DNA from: Wyeomyia smithii
Taxonomy: Eukaryota > Arthropoda > Insecta > Diptera > Culicidae
Direction of reading: 5' to 3'
NCBI RefSeq assembly: GCF_029784165.1
Contig: NC_073694.1
Coordinates: 36,544,006-36,608,005 of the forward strand
Length of the DNA: 64,000 bases
Within the stretch, counting starts at the first letter, position 1. Every line of letters begins with the position of its first letter. Under the pieces are notes generated by a model, which saw nothing but the letters and a program-made list of their open reading frames with translations, made no database searches and was not told where the DNA came from. The position numbers were made by a program, and so were the translations under genes. Positions 12,001-23,477 of this stretch are shown here, piece by piece.

Positions 12001-13512
12001 ACATTAAAATATACATTTAACTCTATAAACTCTGCAAATGTTTTGTTGATGTTGGTATTTTGTTTGCTTCTGTGCTCAACGGCAAATCAATCGGAAGTCT
12101 AACTTCCAGTGGTCACGTATAAAAGCTAACATGCAAAAAATTAGTTTTCACTGTAGCAACAGGATGATTTACTGGTAACAGGATCGACCAACAGCAAGCA
12201 GAGCTGCGGGCGACGATGTCAAACAGGCTTGTAAACGATCAACACTTTCATTTGATTCGCTTCGTAAGTGTGTCTCAGTAGGTTTTCGTTCGTAAATGTA
12301 GAACTACCGTCGGCTCTCGCGCAAAGAAAAAAATATGTAAAAGGGGGTTTTAATATATTTTTTTTTTTGCTTTTTTGAAACTTATCGATGACCGAACTTT
12401 TAGTAGGCACTACATAATTTTTCTTAGATCTCTGCGATTATTCTTTAACTTTTAAAATGAAAAAAAAATCTTTTTTCAAATTTCCACTAACTGGTAAGTA
12501 GTGCACGACGTGACATTTCTGCTGTTCCTCGTTGGGAATATACCCCTGGTTCACGTGTTATGACAGGGGTGCAAAATATGAAAGCATGTCTTAATATCGA
12601 AGACATTTGAGCCCTTGTGAGGAAGTCACAGCTTAATAGTCTGTTGATTAACCGCACCTGGTGTAATGTGTTTACAGAGATTTCTGCCAACTTTCAATGA
12701 AGACCGTGTTTACAGATTTCTAATGTGTAAAGATATTTTTCCGTGGAGTATGAAAACATTTGAAAAATTGCCTGTCATCCCTGTGTTATAATTTCTTAAC
12801 GGTAGGGTTATCTTAAAATCACTAACGGTTGTTTAATTTTGAAATTTGTTTCTTGCAATAGTTTGTGGAATATATATTCATTATGTTATTTCCTATAAAA
12901 AAACTAATATGCATACCCCTCAAATACTCTATTGACACTCGCGCATCGAAAAAATGCTCATTCGTTTGGTGATGTTGTTTTGTTTTTTTTTTTCTGTCTA
13001 TTTTATTATGTTTTTATTGAGAAATTCGAGATCATCACACAACGCTAGGTTTTGATCACCCGTCTGTGTGGAAAGCACCGTCATACAGGTATAACACCAG
13101 CTTTGTGAAAACTAACTTCAACTGTCCTTTTAATTTAAAATAAATAAGACGCAGTTTTGAATATAAAAAAAACGCTCTGATGCCGGCTGAGGGCGAGCAA
13201 AACAAGAGCGGAAGGGATGGTTGATGAGTTCGTTCCATGTGTTCATGCACAAACGTAAATTGACCCATTGTAATGCTCGTGAAATGTCACAGGGAACAGA
13301 AGCTATAAAGTTTACTTGAGAAACAGAAGAAATTTATTTCTTAATTCGTATTCCTGTTAGTGAGCGAGTATGTAACAAATCATATGACTCATATTTAAAT
13401 CTTATATACGCTAAGAGGTTCTTATATTCAATACCCGCATTTAAAAAATAAGAACTCAACTTTATTTCCAGTTTTTTTTTTCAATTTTAAAATTTCATTG
13501 TAAATGTGCAGA
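9013..13512. other. Non-coding stretch; GC-richer segment at about 9880-11220
   Basis: The block at 9880-11220 is clearly GC-richer and contains CAT/CAG-rich runs (for example CATCAACATCATCAGCATCA at 10246). It could be a promoter/5' UTR or enhancer region of a gene lying elsewhere. Short open frames there (up to about 75 codons) have no recognisable motif and overlap on both strands. A direct repeat AATGTCTTGTCTGGA occurs near 9520. No gene is called. Confidence 0.35.
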
Positions 13513-14520
13513 TCTTTTTCATGCGGGGTAAGCCCGCCCACCAGCGGGGTGAGATCGCCCACCATTTTTTGAGGATAAAAAATATTTTTAGAGCTAAAAC
13601 GGCTGATTTTTTTCGGTATAATATCTTTGACAAAGTTGAAGATGGTATTTTTTTCTTTTTAAATAAAATATACACTGTGAAAAATCAGGGAAAAAACTTT
13701 TTTTCTAATTTTTGACTTATTTTGTTTTTTGATTATCCAAGTTCAAATCAATATTTAAGTAACTTTTTGTGGTTTTCGAAATAAATAGATTTTTCAGAAT
13801 TGGAGTTTTTCAAGATATTCAATTTATAATATACCTGTCTTTAAGCTAAAAATATAAACTCATTAAACCTGTCTGCATGATTTTTTTGAAGACTTATTAT
13901 GTATAGTGTAATAATAATACATAATTATTAATTTTGTTATTCATATTTTCAATTTTTTATGTTTTTTTAAGAACAAAATTAGCAACGACTTTATACATCA
14001 AACAAACCGCCAGAAAAAATCTTTACAAAATTTGAGTTAGTAATATTTCTATTATTTCATGATCCAACAACCATCAAATTTTAGCTTACCTTTTGTAGAT
14101 TTTGCAAACAAAAACATGTAGTTTGAATAAATTTAAAAAATATATTTTTGATTCTATTTTTATATCTTTTCTTTAAATTTTATTACTGTGTGTACTTTTT
14201 TCGCAATTGGAAACCTTCTATTTTCAACTCTGCCGAAGACGTCATACCGATCAAACAAACCGTCCTGGCTCTAAAATTATTTTTGTTCATTAATATCATT
14301 TTTACACAAAATGTGTCAAAAATTAGTCTTGTTAAAAAAATATTACTAGAAAAGCTTCAACCAAATCGAGGATGGTCGATTACCATCGATGTCTTATGTG
14401 ACTTGAAATTGCTTTACTGATCCTGTTAATATTCCCTTTGTAGTGTCGAGGCATTTGGGTCTTGAAGAAAAAACAACAAACAGTTCTATACGTGGCGGTT
14501 TTACCCCCAGTGGGACATTT
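13513..14520. mobile_element. TIR (foldback-type) element, family with a CTTCAGCAAAGTTGTAGAT core, copy 1
   Basis: The left arm reads TTTTTAGAGCTAAAACGG, CGGTATAATATCTTTG and CAAAGTTGAAGATGGTATTT (13585-13660). The right arm, reverse-complemented, reads TTTTAGAGCCAGGACGG, CGGTATGACGTCTTCGG and CAGAGTTGAAAATAG (14215-14275). Outer ends carry GGGGTAAGCCCGCCCACC (left, about 13528) and GGCGGTTTTACCCCC (right, about 14495). The interior is very AT-rich with no transposase. The limits are approximate because the arms are diverged. Confidence 0.55.
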
Positions 14521-14541
14521 TCATATTCCACCGAAAAAGTA

Positions 14542-15414
14542 CCCAAGTAACACACGTTGGTATAGAATAGTTGACGTTACCTCTCCATGACATCAATATC
14601 ACCAGAAAAGCGCAAAACATGAAGGCTAGTAGAACGAGTACCGATTACTGCATGAGAGCAAGCCAACTTGATATAATTAAGTGGCAAAATACATCTCGAG
14701 TACTAATACGGCAATGCGCAAATCTGTTGCTATGACAACTGTTAACCAGCGCATGCGCAAATGTGTTGTGTCTGCGCAGTGCAACTAGATCGACGACTGC
14801 TTTTATCAGTGGCAGTTTTAATTGATTATAAAATGATGACAAAAAATATTATTCAACCTTTCAAAAAGAGTTGTTTCTTTCGCTACAATATTGAAATTGG
14901 TTTCGCATAGTTTCAACGTTATCTGGATATAAAATCTAACAAAACTAGAAAACGTTGTTAGATATACAATAACAAAAAACTGAAGTGATATTGGTTACAC
15001 TGCAAGCGTTTTGTTTATCTTTTGATGGCGCGTTTTGACGCGCTTCGAATAAATATAGAAATCGTTCATATAATTTAAATATGATTTTGATCAAGTAATT
15101 TTAAGTTGGGTGTTGAATGCTACGACTATTGTACTAAGGAAAAGCATTTTACAGGTACGTAGTGTTGTTATTAGATGGTGTGATGTCTTACGAAAAGACC
15201 AAGTGATAGTGATTGTCATTCTTGAACTCATGTTATTAAAAACATCTCCAAAACCAGAAAAAACGAGCTTGTTTTCGAAATGCGGTTGTATTACTGATGA
15301 AAAACAACTTCAAACACAATATAATAACGCAAGTTTTCAGTTGCGCTTGTAGTACACTTATATGACTACTTTCGTTGTTACTTATTTTCTAACATGTTTT
15401 GTGTGTTACTTGGG
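14542..15414. mobile_element. TA-flanked element with 14-bp TIRs CCCAAGTAACACAC
   Basis: The left end at 14542 is CCCAAGTAACACAC preceded by TA. The right end at 15401-15414 is GTGTGTTACTTGGG followed by TA. A perfect 14-bp TIR with a TA duplication suits a Tc1/mariner-type non-autonomous element. The interior has short frames only. A hairpin GGCGCGTTTTGACGCGC lies near 15026. Because of the tandem duplication, the right end recurs at 15825. Confidence 0.6.
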
Positions 15415-15896
15415 TAGTCAAAATTACAAGATTACTTACGGCCTTCGATATTTCCGAAAGAAGACAGATTCAGGCAAGCGATTAATATAATATGATTTTG
15501 ATCAAGTAATTTTAAGTTGGGTGTTGAATGCTACGACTATTGTACTAAGGAAAAGCATTTTACAGGTACGTAGTGTTGTTATTAGATGGTGTGATGTCTT
15601 ACGAAAAGACCAAGTGATAGTGATTGTCATTCTTGAACTCATGTTATTAAAAACATCTCCAAAACCAGAAAAAACGAGCTTGTTTTCGAAATGCGGTTGT
15701 ATTACTGATGAAAAACAACTTCAAACACAATATAATAACGCAAGTTTTCAATTGCGCTTGTAGTACACTTATATGACTACTTTCGTTGTTACTTATTTTC
15801 TAACATGTTTTGTGTGTTACTTGGGTAGTCAAAATTACAAGATTACTTACGGCCTTCGATATTTCCGAAAGAAGACAGATTCAGGCAAGCGATTAA
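15078..15896. repeat. Tandem duplication, period 411 bp, two copies
   Basis: 15078-15485 and 15489-15896 are identical across about 408 bp except for one base seen (G at 15340, A at 15751). The unit covers the right half of the TA-flanked element, its terminal repeat and about 70 bp of flank. An 80-codon open frame is present in both units, but it lies inside the element and has no recognised motif, so I do not call it a gene. Confidence 0.95.
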
Positions 15897-16387
15897 ACGT
15901 ATATTCACGAACAAAACAATAGATTTTTAGACAGAAAAACCTTTAGTCCCGTTGCCGCAAAACAATAGCACATTGACTGGTTGCCAGCTGAACGGTTCTT
16001 TTTGATTATTTCTGTGACCGTTCGCGCACTATCAAAAAAGAAAGGGGTGCAAAATGTTATTTAATCATACTGTTATAGACATGTTAAAGAAATTTTTCAA
16101 TTATTTTATAACTTGGTAGTAAAACTACGGTGGGCGGTCTTACCCTGTTTACCCCTACATACATTTGTTTCTACATAATTAACATTGAGCTACACACTGT
16201 AAACCTTTTTTTTCAGCTAAATGTCTCAAATTGGCAAAAAATACAAAATATCTCAAACAGTACCTATTTTAAAAACCACGTCTTTTTACACATTTAAGAA
16301 ATCAATGTTCTCTACAAACTGTCGAAATTTGGTTACCATCACCAAAGAAACAGAAAGGTTTGGAATTTAAAAAAAAAATGAGCCAAA
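15897..16387. other. AT-rich DNA with one outer end of the 13.5-kb TIR family
   Basis: GGTGGGCGGTCTTACCC at 16130 resembles the right outer end of the element at 13513-14520. No coding content was recognised. Confidence 0.45.
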
Positions 16388-17145
16388 ACGGTTTGTTCGA
16401 TTTATGGTATGTCTTCAGCAAAGTTGTAGATAGCATTTTTGTCGTACTAAAAAAATATAGACCGTAAGAAAAAAAAATTCTTCACAAGAAAAAGTTAGAA
16501 AAATCATTATTAATAAATATCTACAAAAGTATACTTTTTGAAGATCTGAATTTTTTTCACAACTACTTGATAGCGCACGGCCCTACGTTGTGTTGAATTT
16601 CGCCCTTTGGCATCACGATGGGCAATTACGGCCCAGGGAGAAGTTTTCTTTTCCCGACGAACGCAAACGCAAGTCTTTACTTCACTAAGGTACATTTATT
16701 CTATTTATTTACAACGGTGGCAGCGTGACGGCGCTGCCACCGTAAGCTTATCGACTAACAAGTAACGACTCACATTAATGACTAACCCTGGCGCTGCTGT
16801 AAAGAGCGCTTTTATAGACTGCCTCTCGGACGGCAGCATTGTCGAGCCAGAACAAAGCTTAAATAATCGCGCGCAAACCGGCGTCGCTTGGGCCTCAGTT
16901 GGTCACTCACGGATGACAGTAATGCCCAACTGAGACGAGAGTTTTGGCGCGAACGCTACTCATTACTGTCTATACATTGATGCTTTTTGGAATATAGTAA
17001 AATAAAAACTAAAAAAGTTATGATTTATTGAAAAAAAAATCTTTTAATTTTTTTTCAGTGTTAAATTTTTAGAAGGATAAAATTATTATCTACAACTTTG
17101 ATGAAGACACTATACTGATTAAATTTACCATTTAAACGCAAAAAA
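16388..17145. mobile_element. TIR element related to 13513-14520, copy 2, with a GC-rich core
   Basis: Left arm 16388-16475: AAACGGTTTGTTCGATTTAT, then GTCTTCAGCAAAGTTGTAGA. The right arm 17000-17140, reverse-complemented, reads GTGTCTTCATCAAAGTTGTA at the same place. The arms are AT-rich. The core at about 16560-16975 is far richer in GC and contains two inverted repeats, listed separately. No transposase was seen. Confidence 0.5.
16714..16743. repeat. Short hairpin, ACGGTGGCAGCG / GCGCTGCCACCGT
   Basis: A 12-13-bp stem with a loop of about 5 bases. It sits inside the GC-rich core of the TIR element. A second inverted repeat, CTCAGTTGG (16894) / CCAACTGAG (16926), lies 150 bp downstream. 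Confidence 0.75.
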
Positions 17146-17299
17146 TGTTTTTATCAATAATAGACACTCAGCGCAGGCAATTATCCCATATCTTGATGTC
17201 TATGAAAAAATGTTGGTGGTTATGGACGCCAATTTGCACAGGAATGGTTAAAAAGCTATAATCCTCAAATTGTTTTCCAGTTTGAGCTAAGGGGCCACA

Positions 17300-18440
17300 C
17301 CTGTGTTGACCAGTGTTATCCTCAACAGACTGGTGAAGTGCATGGAGAGTGTAAATGTTCTGGCAAGTAACTAGTGCGGCTCTCGGAAGTGCAGGTCCGC
17401 ACTGCTATTGCTATTCTGATGCTATTTATATTCTGATGCTATTCTCTCCAATTATCTCCTCTTCGTCACCAAGACAGCAGAATGTGTAGAATGTTTTTAA
17501 TAGTGCCATTCAAAAGTACCTGGGACTCCATAGCGCCCGCGCTCAAGAACATGTCACTATACAAGATCCTGGAAAACTACTTTCAGAATAGGGTACTAGT
17601 TTACAACACGGTGGAGGGTCAGAACAGAAGTGTGTCCCAATCACCGCAGGAGCTCCGCAAGGTTCTATCCTGGGCCCGGTGTTGTAGAATGAAATGTATG
17701 GCGGTGTGTTGAAGTTCTGAAGTTCCCTGCAGGAGTTGTGACCGTTGGCTTTGCGGACGACAATAACGCTGGAGGTCTACGGCGAGTCGATCTAAGAGGT
17801 CTGGGATTAGATGCACTCCAGGAAACTGGAATTAGCGTAAGACGAAGGTCACGGTTGTGAATAGCCGTAAATCAGAGCAACAGTCAGTGGTTATAGTCGG
17901 AGATTGCACCATCACCTCAAAACGGTCTATGAAACTCTTGAGGGTTATGGTTAACAATAAGCTTACGTTCAAGAGCCACGTCAACTATGTCTGTAAGAGG
18001 ACCTCAACAGCTGTGGCAGCACTATCTCGTATGATGGCGAATAGCTTAGCGGTGTATGGTAGCAAGCGTAAACTTCTTGCCAGCGTGGTTTCCTTCATAC
18101 TCAGATATGGTGCTGCTGCGGTAAGCTTGAAAGTACCTCAGGATTGTGAGCGCGTATCGTACAGTGTTATACGATGCAATCAGCGTCATGTCCGGCATGA
18201 TGTCTATCAGCATCGCCATCAAGAAGGATAAATATTTGGGGGGGGGGGGGGGGCTATACGAGTACCAGAAGGAGATCCTCAATATCTGAGGTATCTGGCT
18301 GGGTCGGAACCATGTCACCATGTCAGACCTTGGTTGCTTAGAGCAATATCAGAACTCTTGTTCGGACATGTATGTCGGTGCGTGGATACGGTAGAGACTA
18401 CTGAGCATGTCTTCTTTGTAAGTGATCAGTGCAGCTGCTT
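17300..18440 (+). pseudogene. R1-clade-like LINE reverse transcriptase relic
   Basis: Translated pieces in shifting frames follow the RT order of R1-type elements. An ILNRLVKCMESVNVLASN stretch at about 17321 is followed by a stop. Then come KNMSLYKILENYFQNRVLVY (17542 on), PQE...GSILGPV (17640-17685), the intact catalytic box GFADD (17747-17761), and a long thumb segment at 17857-18231 (ITSKRSMKLLRVMVNNKLTF, then VNYVCKRTSTAVAALSRMMA). The C-terminal tail contains TVETTEHVFFVSDQC near 18385-18430. It is broken by several frameshifts, stops and a G16 run at 18238-18253. The 3' side stops at about 18440, where the LOA element begins on the other strand. R1 versus LOA assignment rests on wording only; a LINE RT is certain. 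Confidence 0.85.
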
Positions 18441-18528
18441 CCCAGATGCCTGAAGGGCATTGGGTAGAAAGCGCCACTGCAACAGGAATGTTTGTCTTTT
18501 GTGGCTGGTCCCGATTACTTTACACAGA

Positions 18529-21500
18529 TTACAAGATGCTCGAACTCATTGATGGAGTTGAGCTAGTTGGTTGTAAGCCTGTGCCCCAATCCGGAACTAC
18601 ATGGTTGATGAAACCTGTGACCGTTTTGGGATTGGTGCTCCATACCTGGTATGGAGTTGAGAGGTAGCTTCCAAAGAAGTTAAACCTCGATGAAGCAAGA
18701 GCCCCGCAAAAGCAAAGCAAATGCGCTGAGCTCTCAGGTTCAGCGTTGCAAAAGCGACAATTGTCGGTTAGGACTTTGCCGATTTTCTTTAAATGATAAA
18801 GAGCAGGACAGTGTCCAGTGAGAAGTCCCGTGATGATGCGTAGTTCACTACGAGTTAAACTAAGTAGCCGTTTGGTAACCGTAGGGTTAGGGTAGATAAA
18901 CTGTTTAGCTTGCCTGCAACCCTGCGCATGTTGCCATTGAGATGCTATCTTTAGCTTTTCCCATGTACTTAGTTCGCCTTTAATGGCGGATGTGGAAGTA
19001 CCCAAAAACGGTTCCGGTCCAATGAATTGCTGAGCAGATCCTTGTCTTGCGAGGCTGTCGGCATGTTCATGTCCCTCGATTCCGCAGTGACCGGGTACCC
19101 AAAGTAGCATAACTTTGTTGAGGCGGGAGAGTTCCCTGAGTGTTGCGATGCACTCCCAGACTAGTCTGGAGACACATGTAGCAGACTTTAATGCCTTTAG
19201 TGCCGCCTGACTGTCCGAAAAGATTCCGATTTTCGCATGTCTATATTTGCGATGTAGACATGTTATAGCACAGATATATATTGCGTATACCTCCGCCTGA
19301 AAGACGGTTGGCCACTTACCCATTGAGATAGTGGCCTTTATACCTGGTCCGTAGATCCCTGAACCAGTCTGGGGTCCGATTTTTGAGCCATCCGTGTAGA
19401 AGCGGATTGTGCCCGATGGAAGACTCGGCCCTCCATTGTTCCACATGGAGCGATCTGTGTCGATCACTATATATGGAACGTCCATGTTTGGCTTCGCTTC
19501 CATCCAGTCCGAGACTGTTGTTACTAAAGGTGTCAGCTTAAACTCCTTTAGGATGCTTAGGTGACCCGTTAGGTCACCTTCGAACATCGTTGTATTTCTT
19601 TGCAGCCTTAGTGCGCCAAGCTCTGCTTCCTTCTTCACATGGAGATGTAGAGGAAGTAAGCAAAGCAAGGCCTCCAAGGCTGCTGTCGGTGTTGTGCGCA
19701 GGGCACTGGTAACTGAGAGACAGGCCAATCGTTGGACTTTGGTAAGTTTCGCCTGAGCTGTCTTTTCATTTACTTTAGGCCACCATGCGAGGGCTGCGTA
19801 GGTTATACGTGGCCGAGCAATGGTGATGTAAGACCAGAGCGCTAATTGTGGTTTTAGCCCCCAGGTCTTGCCAAACAGTGTACTGCAAGCTCAGATAGCT
19901 GAAGTTGCCTTCTTGATAGCGTAGTCTAGGTGAGCAGTCCAGTTCAGCTTCTTATCCAGAATGATTCCAAGATATTTGGTCTCATTACTGAAACATAGTC
20001 TTACCCCATTCAGTAGCGGAGGAATGATTGTGTGCATTCTTCGCTTGGTAAATGGTATAATGACCGTTTTAGCGGGGTTAATGTTCAGCCCTTCTTCTGA
20101 GCACCACTGAGAGGTCAGAAACTCAGAACTCAGAAACTCACTGCAGATGTAGTTGTCCGTAATTTTCTCCATCAGCTTGAGAAGAGTTGACGTCAGACTT
20201 ATAGGTCTGAAAGCTTTGGGCAATGTTTTGTCTTTTTTGCCCGGCTTTGGTATAAACACCACCTTAACGTTCCGCCAGTTGACCGGGATATGTCCCATAG
20301 TAAAGCTGACTCGAAAGAGGCTGATGAGTTCGGACATAACGACTCCGTCCGATTTTTGTAGAAAGATTGGTAGAATGCCATCCGGTCCTGGTGACTTCAT
20401 AGGCTCAAAAGAGCTTAAAGCCCAGTTGATAGAAGTCTCCGTGAAAATTCTACGAGCGAGCGCTGCGGAGTCACGTGACGTTATGCGTCTGGATTCGAGG
20501 CTCTGTAACTCTTCGACGTTCGAACCGGAGATTGCTGTCGATCCAGGAAAGTGAATGTTCATAAGAACATCCAGCGTTTCCTTGGTGGTGACAGTCAGAC
20601 TACCATCTTCCTTTTTCAACTGCCCAAGACCATTCGTGTGATCTTTGGACATCGCTTTTTGCAGTCGCGTTGCCTCAGGTAGAGTCTGAATGTCTTCACA
20701 GAATCGAATTCTAGACCTCCTTTTGGCTTTGCGTAGCTCAGCGTTGTATTTTGTAAGGGATGCTCTATAGGCTTCCCAGTTGGACGTGATTTTAGCCCTG
20801 TTGAACAAGCGTCTAGCTTCCCGACGAAGGTTGCTGAGAGTTTTATTCCGCCAGGGCACATCACAGCAGACTGTTCGATTTGTTAACGGACAGTTTGACA
20901 TAAAAGCTTCCGTGATCCTGTGCTGTAGGTCACTTGCTGCGATGTCCAGTTCACCTGGAGTTCGAATATTTTGGTGGCAGGATGTTCTCGAATTGACCAA
21001 ATGTTCCTTAAAAGAGTTCCAGTTGGTTTTCTTAGGATTCCTGAAATGTTCTCTTCTCAGAGGAGTGGCCTCGACGTCAAATCTGATGTGTCTATGGTCT
21101 GATAAACTGGGTTCATCAGAGACATGCCAGTTCTTGACTTTCTCCGTTATCGAGGCGCTACATAGAGTGAGATCTAGGACCTCTTGTCTAATAGCATTAC
21201 TGAAAGTTGGCTCGTTTCCCACATTGCATACATTAACATTGTTAGAAGTAAGGTATTCAAGTAGGTACTCACCTCGAGTGTTGACATCCGAGCTGCCCCA
21301 AACTGTGTGATGCGCGTTGGCATCGCAGCCGACGATGAGTGGCTTTTTGATGCTTCGGCAGTATCGCACAAGTGCTGCGACTTCGGATGGCGGTATATCG
21401 TCCTCGTCCCCCGGGAAGTAAGCGGAGGCAACAACCACTTCTTGAGTACCGTTGGTTGTCGGGACTTCCACCGCAATGGCAACCAAATCCCGTTGGATGA

Positions 21501-21744
21501 ACTCTGTAATGGGAACAAATTCAATGTTTCTGTTCAGCAGAATTGCAGTCCTGGGATTTGACTGTTGATTACAATAGACCAACTTACTGTTTGTGTTGGC
21601 TAAGCCAAGGATCCTGGTGTCGTGGACCCATGGTTCCTGGATCAGCGCCACGGATAGCTGATCCTTGGTGAACCTCCGGCAAAGAACACCAGAGGCGCTC
21701 TTTGCGTGATGGAGGTTCACCTGAACGCAGCGTATGCTGCTCAT
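18529..21744 (-). pseudogene. LOA element ORF2: endonuclease, (deleted) reverse transcriptase, RNase H, zinc knuckle
   Basis: One frame runs from ATG at 21744 to a stop at 18529, with a single in-frame TGA at 19893-19891. Context (KKATSAI-stop-ACSTLFGKTWGLKP) suggests the stop replaced TGG. Apurinic-type endonuclease motifs: QVNLHHAK (8-15), QEPW (36-39), GCDANAHH (139-146) and SDHRHI (215-220). RT fingers KSPGPDGILP (450-459) and RPISLTSTLLKLMEKI (513-528) are present. The text then jumps to QWCSEEGLNINPAKT (546-560), so motif A, PQGG and the FADD box are absent; the missing part is probably some hundreds of bases. After the stop come RNase H YTDGS, QAEV, FSDSQ and WVPGHCGIEGHEHAD (catalytic D, E, D, D), then a CRFC...H....C knuckle. 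The start overlaps the ORF1 stop by ATGA. The protein cannot reverse-transcribe. Confidence 0.93.
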
Positions 21745-23117
21745 TTTGTTGGCAGCGCGTCCTTCGTCGGATCTAGTTGAGATCCGATTGGCGGACGGTT
21801 GCCATCAGCGGTGACGCTGGGATGGGTAGTCTGCATACCCTCAGCAACAGGCTCCCGTTGCAGCAGACGGTGGGCGACAGAAGTGCTACTCACACGTTTA
21901 GGCGGCGGAATATGGCTCTGAGGGTCGCGACTGTTCAGATGCTCACGCTTACTCCTCTTTCGCTTTTTCGGGGGAACCTTCTTCGCTATCGCGGGAGTGT
22001 GTCGAGCAGGTGGTAGCGGTACACTCCCTGAGGGAGTCTCCGAACGTACCGTTCCTGCCTTCGCACCAGAACCTTTCGCGCCTGTGTTTGAGGACTTTCT
22101 GCCAACCTGCCGCATGCGTGCTTTGCCGTACTTGTAGTTCAGCAGGAAGCTCTGTGCCGCTATGAGGTTAGCAGACTGTTGGTCCAGCTCCACCATCAAT
22201 TTGACAGTCTTTCCAGTAACGTTGCGATGACATACTCGCCATGCACGTGTGGAGAAACCGTCGTTCTGATTTTGGAGAAGACGGAGAATTCTCTCATTTG
22301 TGGTGTCCACACTGTCCTGGAAGTACCCTACAAATTTTAGGGCCTTCGGCAGGTCCTTCGTGCGAAAGACACTAAGGTGTGCTCCCTCCCACGGTATGAG
22401 AGAAGACGCCGTGGTCTCCAGCCATCTAACTGTGTCGTTGTCGGCATAGTCAAGTTGTAGGGTACCGTTTTTCAGGCGGCAGCTCCTAAACTTGGGCCTG
22501 ATGGCCGGTGACTCCTGGTCTGCAATGCAGTCCAGAATGGCATCTCGAACAGTTTTTAACTGTTCAGGGGTAAGTAGGGAGGCTGGATAGTCTATCGTTG
22601 TGATAGACAGGCTCGTGGCCTCCAGCATCTCCCTATATGTTACTCCTGGCGTTTGTCGCGGTGCAGGGGGCTCCGCGCAAGCCAAGTCCCGGGGCTTTTT
22701 GCTGCTCGGGCCCTTAGCGCTTGTGTTTGGCGACGATGTCTCAGTCGACCGCTGTCGCTTGGTTGCGACCTGACCTGAGCGGTCGGCTTGGTCGACTGGT
22801 TGACGAACTATGCCTATGGCCTCCTCGCGTGAGTGACCCAGGCTTAGCAGTCTTTTAAGACGCCGCCGTTGCGATTGGGCGAGCCGTTTGGCATCAGCAC
22901 GAGGTGACTTAGGTTTCCCCTTGTCAATCGGCTGTGTCTCCGGATCGGGAAGACTGTCCGTCGGGCTCTCTTCTTTCCCGCTTGGCGAGCCGAGGATTAG
23001 TGATGAAACTGAAGGTCCTCCGTCCAGCGATTCGCTGTCGAGGTTGAAATCCATCTCCAGTTCCATCTCCTCGGTTCTGCCTGTAGCGTGCAGCCTTGTG
23101 GGGCTGCCAACTACCAA
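21741..23117 (-). CDS. LOA element ORF1 (Gag-like, DUF4780-type) protein, 458 aa, intact
   Basis: Open from ATG at 23117 to TGA at 21743-21741. An alternative ATG lies 17 codons in (EEMELEMDFN). The N-terminus is acidic and Ser/Pro-rich (about 15-70), followed by a basic stretch RRRLKRLLSLGHSREEA (84-100). A globular region at about 158-340 (TYREMLEA to KARMRQVGR) resembles the DUF4780 domain known from insect LOA ORF1 proteins. A basic cluster PPKKRKRSKREH (382-393) looks like a nuclear localisation signal. The presumed role is an RNA-binding chaperone that packages element RNA. No CCHC knuckle was seen. It ends within the ORF2 start codon (ATGA), consistent with coupled translation of ORF2. 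This is the better-preserved half of the element. Confidence 0.85.
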   Translation of the reverse strand: MVVGSPTRLHATGRTEEMELEMDFNLDSESLDGGPSVSSLILGSPSGKEESPTDSLPDPETQPIDKGKPKSPRADAKRLAQSQRRRLKRLLSLGHSREEAIGIVRQPVDQADRSGQVATKRQRSTETSSPNTSAKGPSSKKPRDLACAEPPAPRQTPGVTYREMLEATSLSITTIDYPASLLTPEQLKTVRDAILDCIADQESPAIRPKFRSCRLKNGTLQLDYADNDTVRWLETTASSLIPWEGAHLSVFRTKDLPKALKFVGYFQDSVDTTNERILRLLQNQNDGFSTRAWRVCHRNVTGKTVKLMVELDQQSANLIAAQSFLLNYKYGKARMRQVGRKSSNTGAKGSGAKAGTVRSETPSGSVPLPPARHTPAIAKKVPPKKRKRSKREHLNSRDPQSHIPPPKRVSSTSVAHRLLQREPVAEGMQTTHPSVTADGNRPPIGSQLDPTKDALPTK

Positions 23118-23477
23118 TACAGCAATGGCAGCTAATTTCCAGTCTCCAGGTAGATAGCTAGAAGGTTATAAGAGTAAAAAGAGTGCATTATGCACAAGAG
23201 CCACTCCCCGACGTAATACTTAACTGTCGTCCAGGGAAGACTAGGGCTGAATACTGAAGGGGTTTTAGTGAGCCCTGAGCAGATTTCGCCGCCACTTTCG
23301 AAAAAAGGCATGAGTTGAGGTGCAGCAATCGGGAGTGCTGACACGCACGCATGTGGGACGGATGAAAGCGATGTGCGAAAAGAGCGCAGCCCTCGAGGAA
23401 CCTGAACGATAGACGTTTTATCGGAGAGGCACAAGTCTATCGGAACAAGCCTATAAGTCCAAGCTTGGTACAGACGG

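Larger units (their letters stand above)
18440..23440 (-). mobile_element. LOA-clade non-LTR retrotransposon, nearly full length, internally deleted
   Basis: Contains ORF1 and ORF2 in the same orientation, plus a 3' UTR that reaches about 18440 and a 5' region up to about 23440. The 3' limit is placed where R1-like coding text ends (DQCSCF) and a non-coding stretch beginning CCTGAAGGGCATTGGGTAGA starts. LOA assignment follows from the endonuclease-RT-RNase H order in ORF2 and the ORF1 family resemblance. The exact 5' end and target-site duplication were not identified. Confidence 0.85.

Noticed and set aside
15110..15763. Identical 80-codon frames in both copies of the 411-bp repeat as a duplicated gene
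   Set aside because: They lie inside a non-autonomous TIR element and show no recognisable domain; identity simply reflects the recent duplication.
18238..18253. G16 run as a G-quadruplex regulator
   Set aside because: It lies within a decayed LINE relic; a simple slippage tract is the simpler explanation.
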